64,000 nt of DNA from Seohaeicola zhoushanensis (GCF_014656415.1 NZ_BNCJ01000019.1:18468-82467); one strand, 5' to 3'. Numbered from the stretch's first letter, positions 50,921 through 59,577 are shown. Numbers and translations: made by a program. The notes: generated by a model from the letters alone, not told the origin.

Positions 50921-51804
50921 GCGGTGTGCAGGGCCAGCACGTTGCGGGCCTGCTTAAGGTGCGGGATGTCGATCATCTTGCCGTCGAGCCCCACGGTGCC
51001 GGCACCGGGATTGGCATCGAACGCCGCGATGACCCGGCGCGCGTGCTGCACGGCCTGCGGCGAGGGCGCGAAGGCCTCGTTGATCGGATCGACCTGTGCG
51101 GGATGGATGGCGATGCGACCGGCGAACCCCTCGTCCGCCGCGCGGGACGACGATTGCCGCAGCCCGTCCTCGTCGCGGAAGTCCACGTAGAGCGTATCGA
51201 TCGCCGCGACGTCCGCCGCCTTGGCCGCCAGCAGCACCTGCACCCGCGCCAGTTTGTAGACCAGCGCCCATTCGCCGGTCGCGGGGTCCAGATTGGTGCC
51301 CGCGCCAAGCGCCGCCGACAGATCCTCCGCCCCCCAGGTCAGTCCGATCAGGCGCGGCAGGGCCGTGTCGGCGAATTCCATCAGCTTGAGCGTCCCGGCG
51401 GCGGTCTCGGTCGCGACCGGCAGGATGCGGGTCGTCCCGGCGTCGATGCCATGCGCCGCCTCGAACGCATCAAGCCACAGCGACAGGACACGCACATCGT
51501 CGGCGCAGGTTGTCTTGGGGATCATGATGCCATCCGGCGCGCCGGGCATGATCGCGGCAAGATCGGCCAGCGCCGTGTCGTCCAGCGGATTGATCCGGAC
51601 ATAGAGCAGCGGCTTGCGGCTGCCCTTCGGACGGGCGGACAGATGCGCCAGCACCTTCTCGCGCGCCACGGGCTTGTTTTCGGGCGAGACGCTGTCCTCG
51701 AGGTCGAGGATCAGCGCGTCGGCGGTCGAGCCGTCGGCCTTGCCCAGCTTCTTGTCGCTGTCACCGGGGATGAACAGCCAGGATCGCGGGGTCATCTCGG
51801 TCAC
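50902..51804 (-). CDS. HpcH/HpaI aldolase / CitE-like acyl-CoA lyase
   Basis: This 300-residue TIM-barrel lyase has the CitE-like landmarks: [26 protein letters not shown] with its metal-binding acid, [14 protein letters not shown], and [15 protein letters not shown] followed by [13 protein letters not shown]. Free-standing members cleave citramalyl-, malyl- or related 3-hydroxyacyl-CoA esters into two acyl parts. The GTG at 51804 overlaps the MaoC stop as GTGA; ATG 51795 is the alternative. The direct coupling to a MaoC hydratase is like the itaconate (RipB-RipC) and methylmalyl-CoA modules (known arrangements), so hydration followed by C-C cleavage is the likely job. Confidence 0.9.
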   Translation of the reverse strand: MTEMTPRSWLFIPGDSDKKLGKADGSTADALILDLEDSVSPENKPVAREKVLAHLSARPKGSRKPLLYVRINPLDDTALADLAAIMPGAPDGIMIPKTTCADDVRVLSLWLDAFEAAHGIDAGTTRILPVATETAAGTLKLMEFADTALPRLIGLTWGAEDLSAALGAGTNLDPATGEWALVYKLARVQVLLAAKAADVAAIDTLYVDFRDEDGLRQSSSRAADEGFAGRIAIHPAQVDPINEAFAPSPQAVQHARRVIAAFDANPGAGTVGLDGKMIDIPHLKQARNVLALHTAILARG

Positions 51805-52268
51805 GCGACCGTCTCCGCCGGGCGCTTCAGCTGAAGGCCGGACCGTTTGCACGACGCGACCAGTTCGCCGGTCTGCTTGTAGGCGCGATGTCGGAAGGTC
51901 ACGATCCCGGCATTCGGGCGGGACTTCGATTCGCGCAGCTCCAGCACTTCGGTCTCGACCCGGATCGTATCGCCATGGAACAGCGGGGCGGGAAACCGCA
52001 CCTCGTCCCAGCCAAGGTTGGCGACGGCGACGCCCAGAGTGGTGTCGCCCACGGAAATCCCGACCATCAGGCCAAGGGTGAAGCTTGAGTTCACGATGCG
52101 CTGCCCGAACTCGGTCTGGGTGCGGCAGTATTCCTCATCCAGGTGCAGCAGCGCCGGATTGTGGGTCATCGTCGTGAACAGGACGTTGTCCATCTCGGTG
52201 ATTGTGCGGGTCTGCATGTGATTGAAAACCTGACCCACCTCGAGCTCGTCGAAATAAATTCCAGCCAC
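51801..52268 (-). CDS. MaoC-family acyl-CoA hydratase/dehydratase
   Basis: This 155-residue hot-dog-fold protein has the pattern [15 protein letters not shown] (33-47) followed by [17 protein letters not shown] and [18 protein letters not shown]. The active-site block differs from the classic (R)-hydratase 'D-x-N-P-x-H' and, from memory, resembles the mesaconyl/methylmalyl-CoA dehydratase branch. The start is GTG 52268 with AGGAG eight bases upstream. It is the first gene of the seven-gene minus-strand unit and overlaps the CitE-like gene. A candidate operator lies about 105 bases upstream. Confidence 0.88.
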   Translation of the reverse strand: MAGIYFDELEVGQVFNHMQTRTITEMDNVLFTTMTHNPALLHLDEEYCRTQTEFGQRIVNSSFTLGLMVGISVGDTTLGVAVANLGWDEVRFPAPLFHGDTIRVETEVLELRESKSRPNAGIVTFRHRAYKQTGELVASCKRSGLQLKRPAETVA

Positions 52269-52372
52269 CTGTCGTTCTCCTGTTCTGGATCGGGATGCCT
52301 GACACGGAGCGCACCCCACTGGGTGAAGCGGCCCGCGCCTTCGCAGCGACATTATGAGTCGATTCCTAAAAG

Positions 52373-52387
52373 GTCAAATAATTTGCA
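52373..52387. promoter_or_regulatory. Candidate operator ahead of the MaoC-CitE unit
   Basis: GTCAAATAATTTGCA differs from the dyad at 33546-33560 only at the central base and the last two bases. With its left flank AAAG it is the closest relative of that site (16 of 18 positions). It lies in the 176-base gap between the hydroxyacid dehydrogenase stop and the MaoC start. Confidence 0.6.
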
Positions 52388-52444
52388 ACCCGTATCATAA
52401 GCGAATTGATCGACATTCGTCGTAGGCAGGGGTGCCCGCCGACC

Positions 52445-53404
52445 TCAGCCGCGAACGGGCGTTTCGGGGACAGGGGTCACAGGCCCGCGTCCGGCGAACC
52501 ACGACAGGATGTTGCGCGCCTGCAAGACGCCGATGCGGTCCCGATTGGCGACCGTCGCGCCGCCCACATGCGGCAGGATCACCACGTTGTCGCGGTCACG
52601 CAGTCCTTCGGGTATCCGCGGTTCGTCCGCCAGCACGTCGAGCCCGGCCGCCAGCAGGCCGCCCCGGTCCAGCACGCGGATCAGCGCGGCTTCGTCCACG
52701 ACCGATCCCCGCCCGATGTTGATCAGGACACCGTCCGGGCCGAGGGCGTCCAGTACGGCCTCACCGATCAGGCCACGCGTGGCGGCCCCGCCGGGAACGG
52801 ACGCGACCAGCACGTCGATCCCGCGCGCGAACTCGAGAAGGTCCGGTACATGGCGATACGGTACGTCCGGCACCGCCCGCCGGGTGTGGTAGTCGATCTC
52901 GACGCCGAAGCCTTCGCAGCGCCGGGCAATCGCACGTCCGATGCCGCCCAGTCCCAGCAGCCCGACCCGGCGTCCCTGAAGGCTGGGCGAGAGCGGAAAC
53001 TCATGGCTGCCCCAATGACCGGACCGTGCGAAATCCCAGGCCTGCGGAATACGGCGCACGGTGGAGAGCAGCAGGCCGATGGCCAGATCGGCGACCTCCT
53101 CGTTCAGCACGCCCGGGGTATGGGTCACCATGATCCCCCGCCGAGCCGCGGCGGCGGCATCAACGGCATCATAGCCAGCGCCGAAGTTGGCGATGATCTC
53201 AAGCTCCGGCAGGACGGCCATCAGGTGGTCGGTGACCGGCACCGGCGGAACACCTGTCAGGATCGCCCGGATGCCAGGAGGCAGCGGCGGCAGCACGTCG
53301 GCCGCCAAATCCGCGCCTGCCACATGATGCAGCACAAACCCTTCCGACAGCATCCGGGCCACCACGTCGCGGGTATGGTTGATAACGAGGACATCCGTCG
53401 CCAT
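52445..53404 (-). CDS. D-2-hydroxyacid dehydrogenase family protein
   Basis: This 319-residue enzyme interconverts 2-keto and D-2-hydroxy acids. The cofactor site is GLGGIG (151-156), and HTRR near 173-176 favours NADPH. The triad is complete: Arg232 (GRGSVVD), Glu261 (DEPRIPEG) and His279 (LPHVGGAT). The glyoxylate/hydroxypyruvate reductase branch is a good match. The frame is open upstream into the CaiB gene; ATG 53404, 5 bases after that gene's stop, fits the conserved start. It is the last gene of the unit beginning at 58686. Confidence 0.92.
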   Translation of the reverse strand: MATDVLVINHTRDVVARMLSEGFVLHHVAGADLAADVLPPLPPGIRAILTGVPPVPVTDHLMAVLPELEIIANFGAGYDAVDAAAAARRGIMVTHTPGVLNEEVADLAIGLLLSTVRRIPQAWDFARSGHWGSHEFPLSPSLQGRRVGLLGLGGIGRAIARRCEGFGVEIDYHTRRAVPDVPYRHVPDLLEFARGIDVLVASVPGGAATRGLIGEAVLDALGPDGVLINIGRGSVVDEAALIRVLDRGGLLAAGLDVLADEPRIPEGLRDRDNVVILPHVGGATVANRDRIGVLQARNILSWFAGRGPVTPVPETPVRG

Positions 53405-53409
53405 CCCGC

Positions 53410-54615
53410 CTACCCCGCCAGCGCCACACCCGAGGCCAGCAGACCGTCGATCTCCGCCTCCGAAAATCCGATCCCGGCCAAGACCGCCGCCGTGTCCCGC
53501 CCCAAAGGCGGCGCAGGACGTGGCGGCGCGTCCGGCTCTCCGGTGATCTTCACCAGACTGCCGGGACCCCGGATCGGTCCGACCTCCGGATGCGGATACT
53601 CCACGACGAAGCCCAGGTCGCGCACCGCCGGGTCCTCCAGCGCCTCGTCCAGGGACCGAACCGCCGCCACCGGGATGCCGACCGCGCGGGCGATGTCGAT
53701 CCATTCGGCCGTATCGCGGGTCTTCAGAATTTCGCCGAGCTGGGCATAGAGCATGCCGACCTCGGTGTTGCGCAGGACCGGATCGGTGACCCGCGCGCTC
53801 TCGGCCAGGTCGGGATAGCCGGCGGCCCGCAGGAACCCCTGCCAGTCGCGCTTGGTGTAGGGAGTCATGGCGATGTACCCGTCGCGCGTCGCGATCGGGC
53901 GGCGGTGCGGCGTCATCAGCCGGCCATAGCCGGTCTCCCCTGACCCGCCGAAGGTCGCGGCGCCCATGTGTTCGACCAGGTTGAAAGCGGTCATCGTCTC
54001 GGCCATCGGCACGTTGACGGACATGCCCTGCCCGGTGCGTTCGCGTCTGAGCAGCCCGGCGAGGATCGCCTGGCACAGGATCAGGCCGCAGACCTTGTCG
54101 GCCATGATCGCGGGGGCATAGCGCGGCGACCCGCCGGTGCGGGCGAACAGATCGGCCATGCCGGATGTCGCCTGAATCACGTCGTCCACTGCCGGCTCCT
54201 CGGCGCGGGCGCTCCCCTCTGCGAAGCCCGAGGCGCTGCAATAGACCAGCCGCGGGTTCAGCGCGCGGAGCGTCTCGGGATCGAGCCCCAGATCGCGCGC
54301 GGACCGGGGGCGGAGGTTGTGCACGACCACGTCCGCCCATTCGGCCAGCCGGTGCAGCACCTCTTGCGCGCCAGGCTTCTTGAGGTCCAGCGCCAGCGAC
54401 CGCTTGTTGCGGTTCAACGCAAGGTAGATGGAGCTCATCCCCGCGACCGTGACCGCCCCCGAATTGCGGATCCCGTCGCCCGCCGGCCCCTCGACCTTCA
54501 CGACATCGGCACCGAAGTCCGCCAGGCACAGTGTCGCCAGCGGACCCAGCACGATCGCCGTCAGGTCCAGCACCCGGATCCCGGCCAGCGGCAGGGTGTC
54601 GTCCGTGTCGGTCAT
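53410..54615 (-). CDS. CaiB/BaiF family CoA-transferase (third)
   Basis: This 401-residue class III CoA-transferase has GIRVLDLTAIVLGPLATLCL followed by LADFGADVVKVE, and the region EEPAVDDVIQATSGM, which holds the candidate catalytic Asp. It is not especially close to the CaiB proteins at 8690 and 18940. ATG 54615 overlaps the cupin stop by 4 bases, and the hydroxyacid dehydrogenase follows after 5 bases. TRAP 3 upstream in the same unit probably imports the acid it activates (inference). Confidence 0.92.
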   Translation of the reverse strand: MTDTDDTLPLAGIRVLDLTAIVLGPLATLCLADFGADVVKVEGPAGDGIRNSGAVTVAGMSSIYLALNRNKRSLALDLKKPGAQEVLHRLAEWADVVVHNLRPRSARDLGLDPETLRALNPRLVYCSASGFAEGSARAEEPAVDDVIQATSGMADLFARTGGSPRYAPAIMADKVCGLILCQAILAGLLRRERTGQGMSVNVPMAETMTAFNLVEHMGAATFGGSGETGYGRLMTPHRRPIATRDGYIAMTPYTKRDWQGFLRAAGYPDLAESARVTDPVLRNTEVGMLYAQLGEILKTRDTAEWIDIARAVGIPVAAVRSLDEALEDPAVRDLGFVVEYPHPEVGPIRGPGSLVKITGEPDAPPRPAPPLGRDTAAVLAGIGFSEAEIDGLLASGVALAG

Positions 54616-54977
54616 GCCGCGATGAACCCGCCCGCGCCAAGCGGAGGCGAGTAGATGACGATCACCTTTGCGGGCTCCTCGCTGGTCACCTCGAAGTAAT
54701 GCGGCGTGTCGGGCGGGATGCGGACGACGGCCCCTGCGGTCAGCGGTCGGCTCGGCTCCGCCCCGATCTCGAGGTTGGCGGTGCCTTCCAGCAGGATGAT
54801 CACCTGCCACTCGGTCGCGTGCTTGTGCCGAGAGGCGGTGCCGCCCGATTCCAGCGTGCCGTGTACGACCTCGATCCCGGCGCCCAGATCGGCGGGCACG
54901 AGGCGGCGATTGGCCGTCCCGTCGTGCAGCGGCGGCGCGTAGGTCTCCAGCTTGTCCAGCTCGACGACGTACTCCAT
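54612..54977 (-). CDS. Cupin-domain protein
   Basis: This 121-residue single-domain cupin has motif 1 as GGTASRHKHATEWQVIILLEG (two His and a Glu ready to bind metal) and motif 2 around RIPPDTPHYFEV. Small cupins of this type act as isomerases, lyases or sensors of small acids. It starts 3 bases after the TRAP 3 large permease and overlaps the CaiB gene by 4 bases, so it should act on the same compound. Substrate unknown. Confidence 0.85.
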   Translation of the reverse strand: MEYVVELDKLETYAPPLHDGTANRRLVPADLGAGIEVVHGTLESGGTASRHKHATEWQVIILLEGTANLEIGAEPSRPLTAGAVVRIPPDTPHYFEVTSEEPAKVIVIYSPPLGAGGFIAA

Positions 54978-54980
54978 GTT

Positions 54981-56273
54981 CTATCCTCCTATCCTTGACA
55001 GTTCCGGCAGCCATGTCGCGATCGCGGGAAACGCGACCAGCAGCGCCAGCATGACGAGTTCCGCGATCACGAAGGGCGTCACGCCCCGCGCGACCTTCGA
55101 CACCGGAACGCCGGAACTTCCGCTGACGATGAAGAGGTTGAGGCCCACGGGCGGGGTCAGCAATCCGATCTCGGCCGTCTTGACGACGATGACCCCCAGC
55201 CAGATCGGGTCGTAGCCCAGCCCGGTCATCAGCGGGAAGACCAGCGGCAGCGCGATGATCAGGATCGCGATCTGGTCCAGGAAGACCCCCAGCACCAGAA
55301 GTACCGCCAGCACGAACAGCAGCACCGGCAACGGCCCGAGGCCCGAGTTCTGGACCGCCGTCAGCAGCGCCTGCGGCGTACCGGACAGCGACAGGAACAC
55401 CGCGAAGACCGAGGAGAAGGCGATGATCGCCAGGATCATGGCCGACGACCGGGTCGACCGGAACAGCGCCTGCCTCAGCGAGGCCCAGGACATCCGGCCC
55501 ATCAAGATCCCGATCGCGAAGGCAAAGAGCGCGCCAAGCGCCCCGACCTCGGTCGGCGTGGCAATGCCCGAATAGATCAGGAACAGCATCGCGCAGAGCA
55601 GCACGATCATCGGCAGCGCCGGCAGGCTGGTGCGGATGCGACGTACCATCGGCACCTTTTCCTGAATCTGCACATCGGGGGTTCGGCGCAGGACGAAGTA
55701 GATCGTGACGCCATAGACCAGCGCGGTCAGCAGACCCGGAAGCACGCCCGCAATCAGCAGCAGCCCGACCGAGGTTTCCGTGAGGATGCCGTAAAGGATC
55801 AGCGCGATGGATGGCGGGATCATGATCGACAGGGTGCCGACAGCGGCCAGCGCTCCGGTCGAGAAGCTCTCGCTGTAGCCGTATTTCCTGAGCTCGGGAT
55901 AGATCGCCGAACACAGGGTCGCCGCCGCCGCGCTCGACGACCCGCAGGCCGCCGCCAGAAGCGTGCCGCCGAAGACCGCCGCATAGGCGATCCCGCCCCG
56001 GACATGCCCCAGCCAGGAATTCGCGGCCTTGAACAGATCTCCGGTGATGCGCGTGGCGCCCATGACCTCGGCCATCAGGACGAACATGGGGAAGGTGGTC
56101 AGCGTGAAACTGGCCGCCGACTGGTAAGGCGCGGTCTTGAGCACGCCCAGAACGCTGTACCAGTCGCCCACGGCCCAGAGCCCGGCGATGCCCGCCACCA
56201 GCATTGCGAACGACACCGGCATGGCCAGGAAGATCAGAAGGAACAGGAAGGCGATCGTCGCGGCGGCAATCAT
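54981..56273 (-). CDS. TRAP transporter 3, large permease (DctM type)
   Basis: This 430-residue membrane protein has about 12 hydrophobic segments. DctM features are LLAAACGSSSAAAATLCSAI, the GALAAVGTLSIMIPPSI block, GIATPTEVGALGAL and LLTPPVGLNLFIVSG. It is only distantly related to the TRAP 1 and 2 permeases. ATG 56273 overlaps the small-permease stop by 4 bases; a longer frame was rejected because it runs through that gene. Confidence 0.94.
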   Translation of the reverse strand: MIAAATIAFLFLLIFLAMPVSFAMLVAGIAGLWAVGDWYSVLGVLKTAPYQSAASFTLTTFPMFVLMAEVMGATRITGDLFKAANSWLGHVRGGIAYAAVFGGTLLAAACGSSSAAAATLCSAIYPELRKYGYSESFSTGALAAVGTLSIMIPPSIALILYGILTETSVGLLLIAGVLPGLLTALVYGVTIYFVLRRTPDVQIQEKVPMVRRIRTSLPALPMIVLLCAMLFLIYSGIATPTEVGALGALFAFAIGILMGRMSWASLRQALFRSTRSSAMILAIIAFSSVFAVFLSLSGTPQALLTAVQNSGLGPLPVLLFVLAVLLVLGVFLDQIAILIIALPLVFPLMTGLGYDPIWLGVIVVKTAEIGLLTPPVGLNLFIVSGSSGVPVSKVARGVTPFVIAELVMLALLVAFPAIATWLPELSRIGG

Positions 56274-56770
56274 ATGGCGTCCGTCCCATGCGGTTTGACC
56301 GGCGCGGGCCGGATGATCTCGGCCACCAGTCGGAGGCAGAGCAGGACGATCCCCACGGGGAACCAGACGTAGCTCATGTAAAGTGGCCACCGGACGAGCC
56401 CGTAGCTCGTCTCGCGCTCGGCGATCTTGTCCAGCGCCTCGGGCACTGCGACCCAGAGCGTCAGCAGGAACGCAGCAAGCGCCAGGGCGGTGGTCGCGCG
56501 ATAGACCGCGCGACCGGGCACCTTTTCAAGCACGGGCAACAGAAGCTCCATCCGCACCTGTCCGCCGGTCACGACGCTGCGCGCCAGCGGCAGGAAGGCG
56601 ATGATAACCATCAGGTAAAGCTCCGAGAACTCATAGGCCCCCTGCAACGGGGAGCCCATGAACCGGCCGAGCGCGTCGATCGAAATCGCGCCCATCATCA
56701 GCAGCAGGCAGGCCGCTGCCACGACGTCGCCAACGCGCTCGAACCGTTCCAGAATACCAATGGGCGTCAT
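56270..56770 (-). CDS. TRAP transporter 3, small permease (DctQ type)
   Basis: This 166-residue protein has four hydrophobic segments (about 13-30, 48-66, 87-108, 126-150). ISIDALGRFMGSPLQGAYEFSE and the VRMELLLPVLEKVP segment match the DctQ family. It overlaps the binding-protein gene and the large permease by 4 bases each, so unlike TRAP 1 and 2 there is no room for a stem-loop. Confidence 0.9.
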   Translation of the reverse strand: MTPIGILERFERVGDVVAAACLLLMMGAISIDALGRFMGSPLQGAYEFSELYLMVIIAFLPLARSVVTGGQVRMELLLPVLEKVPGRAVYRATTALALAAFLLTLWVAVPEALDKIAERETSYGLVRWPLYMSYVWFPVGIVLLCLRLVAEIIRPAPVKPHGTDAI

Positions 56771-57840
56771 GCGCCGCCCATGCAGGTTTTCGTCGAGGCC
56801 TCGACCGTGCCGTCGGCGATCAGCCCGTCCCGGATCTCGTTGAAGCGCGCCAGCATGTCGCTGCCCGGCACCTTGAGCGCGTCCATGTCGGTCTTCCAGG
56901 TCTCGCTGACCCCCGCGAGGGCATCGGCAAACTGGCCCTGAAGCTTGTCGTCCATCTCGTAGACGGTCTTGCCCATGCCGTTCAGCGTTTCGATGGTCTT
57001 GGCCTCGTTCTTCATCAGCGCGCAGGCCGTGGCGAAACCGGCGGCGTCGCTGGCCTCCATCACCACCTTCTGCTGCGCCTCGCTCAGACCCTCCCAGACA
57101 TCCAGATTCATGAAGGCGACGAAGCTCACCCCGCCAAGCGCAGCGTTCGAGGTGTAGCTGTTCGTCACTTCCTCAAGCTTGTAGGATTGCAGGACCGACA
57201 GCGAATAGATCGCCGCATCCAGCGTCCCCCGCTCGAGCGCGACGTAGAGGTCGGGCGCCGGCATCCGCACCGGGGTCAGGCCAATGGCGCTGGCGACCAG
57301 TTCCGCCGTCGCACCGGCAACCCGGGCCTTCACGCCCTTCAGGTCGGCGATGTCGGTGATCGGGTCCTTGCGGGTCAGAAGAAGCTGGTACTGCGGCGTC
57401 ACGACGGACCAAAGCGGCTTGATGCCGGCCTTCTTGAACTCGGCTTCATTGAGTTCGTCCTGGGCCATTCGCCGGATCGTCTCGTAGCCGCCAAAGGGGT
57501 TCTGATAGAGGCTCGGAAGCTCCATCATGGTGGAAATCGGCAGCTTTTCAGGAACATAGCTGATGCCGACCATGGCGATATCGGCCACGCGGTCCTGCAC
57601 CAGATCAAGCTGCGCAGTGGGCTTGCCAAGCTGGCCTGCCGGGAAGTGCTTGATGGTCAGGTCGGCCTCGGGATGGGCGGCGATATGGTCGAAGAAGGCC
57701 TTGGTGCCCTCGGCCGTGATGGTGTGCTGGGTCGGGAACTGGTCCGACAGCTTCAGATCCTTCGCCCCGGCGGGCGTGGCCGACAGGGTGCCGGCGAGGC
57801 AGGCGGCGGACAGTCCCGCGAGTAGTTTCGTCTTGGTCAT
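56767..57840 (-). CDS. TRAP transporter 3, substrate-binding protein (DctP type)
   Basis: This 357-residue periplasmic protein has a signal peptide cut after AGA near residue 26. The mature part shows the classic DctP pattern: LSDQFPTQHTITAEGTKAFF, LDLVQDRVADIAMVG, LKGVKARVAGATAELV, and ALERGTLDAAIYS. The conserved Arg of KARV is expected to bind the ligand carboxylate in this family. It lacks the four-cysteine pattern of TRAP 1 and 2. The HutC-type regulator is encoded 51 bases upstream. Confidence 0.93.
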   Translation of the reverse strand: MTKTKLLAGLSAACLAGTLSATPAGAKDLKLSDQFPTQHTITAEGTKAFFDHIAAHPEADLTIKHFPAGQLGKPTAQLDLVQDRVADIAMVGISYVPEKLPISTMMELPSLYQNPFGGYETIRRMAQDELNEAEFKKAGIKPLWSVVTPQYQLLLTRKDPITDIADLKGVKARVAGATAELVASAIGLTPVRMPAPDLYVALERGTLDAAIYSLSVLQSYKLEEVTNSYTSNAALGGVSFVAFMNLDVWEGLSEAQQKVVMEASDAAGFATACALMKNEAKTIETLNGMGKTVYEMDDKLQGQFADALAGVSETWKTDMDALKVPGSDMLARFNEIRDGLIADGTVEASTKTCMGGA

Positions 57841-57891
57841 GTTTGGTTTCCTCCCAGTGGTGTTCGGGGTGACGGAGCCGCCACCCGGTCG

Positions 57892-58686
57892 TCATCTGTT
57901 TTCGGACGGCAGCCAGTGCTTCAGTCCGCCCAGTATCTCGTCGATCGGTTCGTCGATGACCTGACGGAAGACCGATCCGGGGTACCTGTGCACCCCGCCT
58001 CCGACGACGCGTCCCTGGGCATCGAGAAAGCGCCGGTTCACCCGCACGAGGGGCGAGGACGGCGCGATCTCGAGCAGGGCCGCATCGGCGGGCTGAGCAC
58101 TTTCCACCGTGACGATCTGGCGGCCGTGCGCGATCGCCGGATCGCTCCGCGTCATCAGGAGCAGGCCGATCTTGAACTGGTTCTCGATCTCCTGCGGCAG
58201 CGAGGCGTGGGCCTCGGTCGCGATGTAGAAGTCGACAATGCATACGGGACGCGGGCCGTTCATGTGCAGGCGGATGAAATGGACGTAGTCCGGATAGGTC
58301 GGCGCCCCGTCAGACAGCTGCGGAGGACAGGCGACGCCCGCGTGACGACCCAGAACCTTGACCTGCTCCGAAGGCCCGATGATCCAGCTTTCGAAATAAT
58401 GTTCGTCGAGGCCGCCGTCGTCTCCGGCCTCGGGCCCGAGCCGGGCCTGGGCATCCTTGGCCACGAAGGTGCCGCGCCCCTGTCGGGCATGGATCAGCCC
58501 CTGACTGGACAGCACACGCAGCGCGGTCCGGACGGTCACCGGAGCCAGATCGTATTCCTCGGCCAGCTGCACCACCGTGGGCAGCCGCGCACCGGGCCGC
58601 CAGTCGCCCCGCGCGATACGGGTCCACAGGTCCGCGGCCAGCCTGCCATAGGCGGTCATCCCGTCTTTCTGATCCACGGTCGACAT
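57892..58686 (-). CDS. GntR-family (HutC subfamily, UTRA domain) regulator
   Basis: This 264-residue regulator has an N-terminal winged HTH (about 10-78: AADLWTRIARGDWRPGARLP, then YDLAPVTVRTALRVLSSQGL and RQGRGTFV) and a C-terminal UTRA-type domain (about 100-255) ending with VNRRFLDAQGRVVGGG. HutC-type regulators usually sense a pathway substrate and control the neighbouring operon. It is the first gene of the minus-strand unit with TRAP 3, CaiB and the hydroxyacid dehydrogenase, so autoregulation is likely (inference). An IS6 element begins about 80 bases upstream. Confidence 0.9.
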   Translation of the reverse strand: MSTVDQKDGMTAYGRLAADLWTRIARGDWRPGARLPTVVQLAEEYDLAPVTVRTALRVLSSQGLIHARQGRGTFVAKDAQARLGPEAGDDGGLDEHYFESWIIGPSEQVKVLGRHAGVACPPQLSDGAPTYPDYVHFIRLHMNGPRPVCIVDFYIATEAHASLPQEIENQFKIGLLLMTRSDPAIAHGRQIVTVESAQPADAALLEIAPSSPLVRVNRRFLDAQGRVVGGGVHRYPGSVFRQVIDEPIDEILGGLKHWLPSENR

Positions 58687-58708
58687 GCGTCCCTCCCAAT
58701 TGAGCTTA

Positions 58709-58738
58709 TGAATAGAATCATAGCATCAAATTGGTCAA
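58709..58738 (-). promoter_or_regulatory. Candidate promoter of the HutC-type regulator/TRAP 3 unit
   Basis: On the minus strand, TTGACC (58738-58733) and TATTCA (58714-58709) are 18 bases apart and end 22 bases before the ATG at 58686. The -35 box lies in an AT-rich stretch (TCAAATTGGTCAAC). The IS6 end lies about 28 bases further upstream, so the promoter is intact. Confidence 0.5.
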
Positions 58739-58765
58739 CTCCAAAAACCGAGCAGTCTTGGCGGT

Positions 58766-59577
58766 GTTGTCACGTTAGCGCGGCGGTCATTGGCCTTGGC
58801 GCGGTTTCGGCGTAGCCGATGCGGATGACCCAGCCGCCGATAAGCTACAAGCGCCACCGTTTCCCGCCCGAGATCATCGCACATGCTGTCTGGCTCTATG
58901 TTCGCTTCAATCTCAGCCTGCGTGAGGTCGAAGAGATGCTGCTGGAGCGCGGCATCGATGTTTCCTACGAGACGATCCGGCGATGGACCGCCAAATTCGC
59001 CGCGCGGATTGCCCGTAGCCTGCGCCGCCGACAGGCGCGACCCGGCGATATCTGGCATCTGGACGAAGTGCAGGTGAAGATCGCCGGCCGAAAATTCTGG
59101 CTGTGGCGGGCGGTCGATCAGCATGGCGTCGTGCTGGAGGAAATCCTGCAGCGCAAGCGGGATATGCGGGCGGCCAGACGCCTGCTCGTCAAGCTGATGA
59201 AGCGGCATGGTTTTGTGCCAAGGCGCATCGTGACGGATAAATTAGCGTCATACGGCGCGGCCAGGCGCGAGGTTGCACCAGGCTTGGAGCATCGCTCTCA
59301 CAAGGGTCTCAACAATCGAGCCGAAAACAGCCACCTGCCGTTCCGAAAACGGGAACGAACAATGCAGGGCTTCCGCTCCCCTGGCGGATTGCAACGCTTC
59401 GTGTCGGTGCATTCCGCCATCCGCAACAGCTTCTCCGTCCCCGCCAGCCGTCGCAGCGCTATCGCCACCCGATACCATCGCCTCAAGGCCTTCGACGCAT
59501 GGAAGGTTGCAGCCAGTCTCGCCTGAATTCCAAAAGATACGCGCCATTTCGCGGCTATCCCTTGTTAACGTGACAAC
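58766..59577 (+). mobile_element. IS6-family insertion sequence (complete)
   Basis: The terminal inverted repeats GTTGTCACGTTAGC (58766-58779) and, on the other strand, GTTGTCACGTTAAC (59577-59564) match at 13 of 14 positions and enclose one transposase gene. The length of about 812 bp is normal for IS6. I see no convincing 8-bp target duplication on the two sides, which is common for IS6 elements after recombination with a second copy. The outer limit may extend a few bases beyond the repeats given. Confidence 0.85.
58819..59526 (+). CDS. IS6-family transposase
   Basis: This 235-residue DDE transposase has an N-terminal HTH-like segment (LSLREVEEMLLERGIDVSYE) and the catalytic residues Asp82 (WHLDEVQV), Asp140 (IVTDKLASYG) and Glu169 (NNRAENSH). 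All are present and the frame is intact, so the element should be active. ATG 58819 or 58825 may be the start. IS6 elements move by replicative cointegrate formation and often carry along the DNA between two copies. Confidence 0.95.
   Translation: MRMTQPPISYKRHRFPPEIIAHAVWLYVRFNLSLREVEEMLLERGIDVSYETIRRWTAKFAARIARSLRRRQARPGDIWHLDEVQVKIAGRKFWLWRAVDQHGVVLEEILQRKRDMRAARRLLVKLMKRHGFVPRRIVTDKLASYGAARREVAPGLEHRSHKGLNNRAENSHLPFRKRERTMQGFRSPGGLQRFVSVHSAIRNSFSVPASRRSAIATRYHRLKAFDAWKVAASLA

Noticed and set aside
48787..51834. A plus-strand open frame of over 1000 codons
   Set aside because: It lies opposite the CitE-like, BKACE and MDR genes, whose frames have clear family motifs. Long antisense frames are expected at this G+C content, and this one has no protein character.
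53410..56289. Upstream extension of the CaiB frame through the TRAP 3 permease gene
   Set aside because: The in-frame opening upstream of 54615 has no similarity to any CoA-transferase and overlaps the cupin and large permease; the ATG at 54615 with a 4-base overlap is the natural start.
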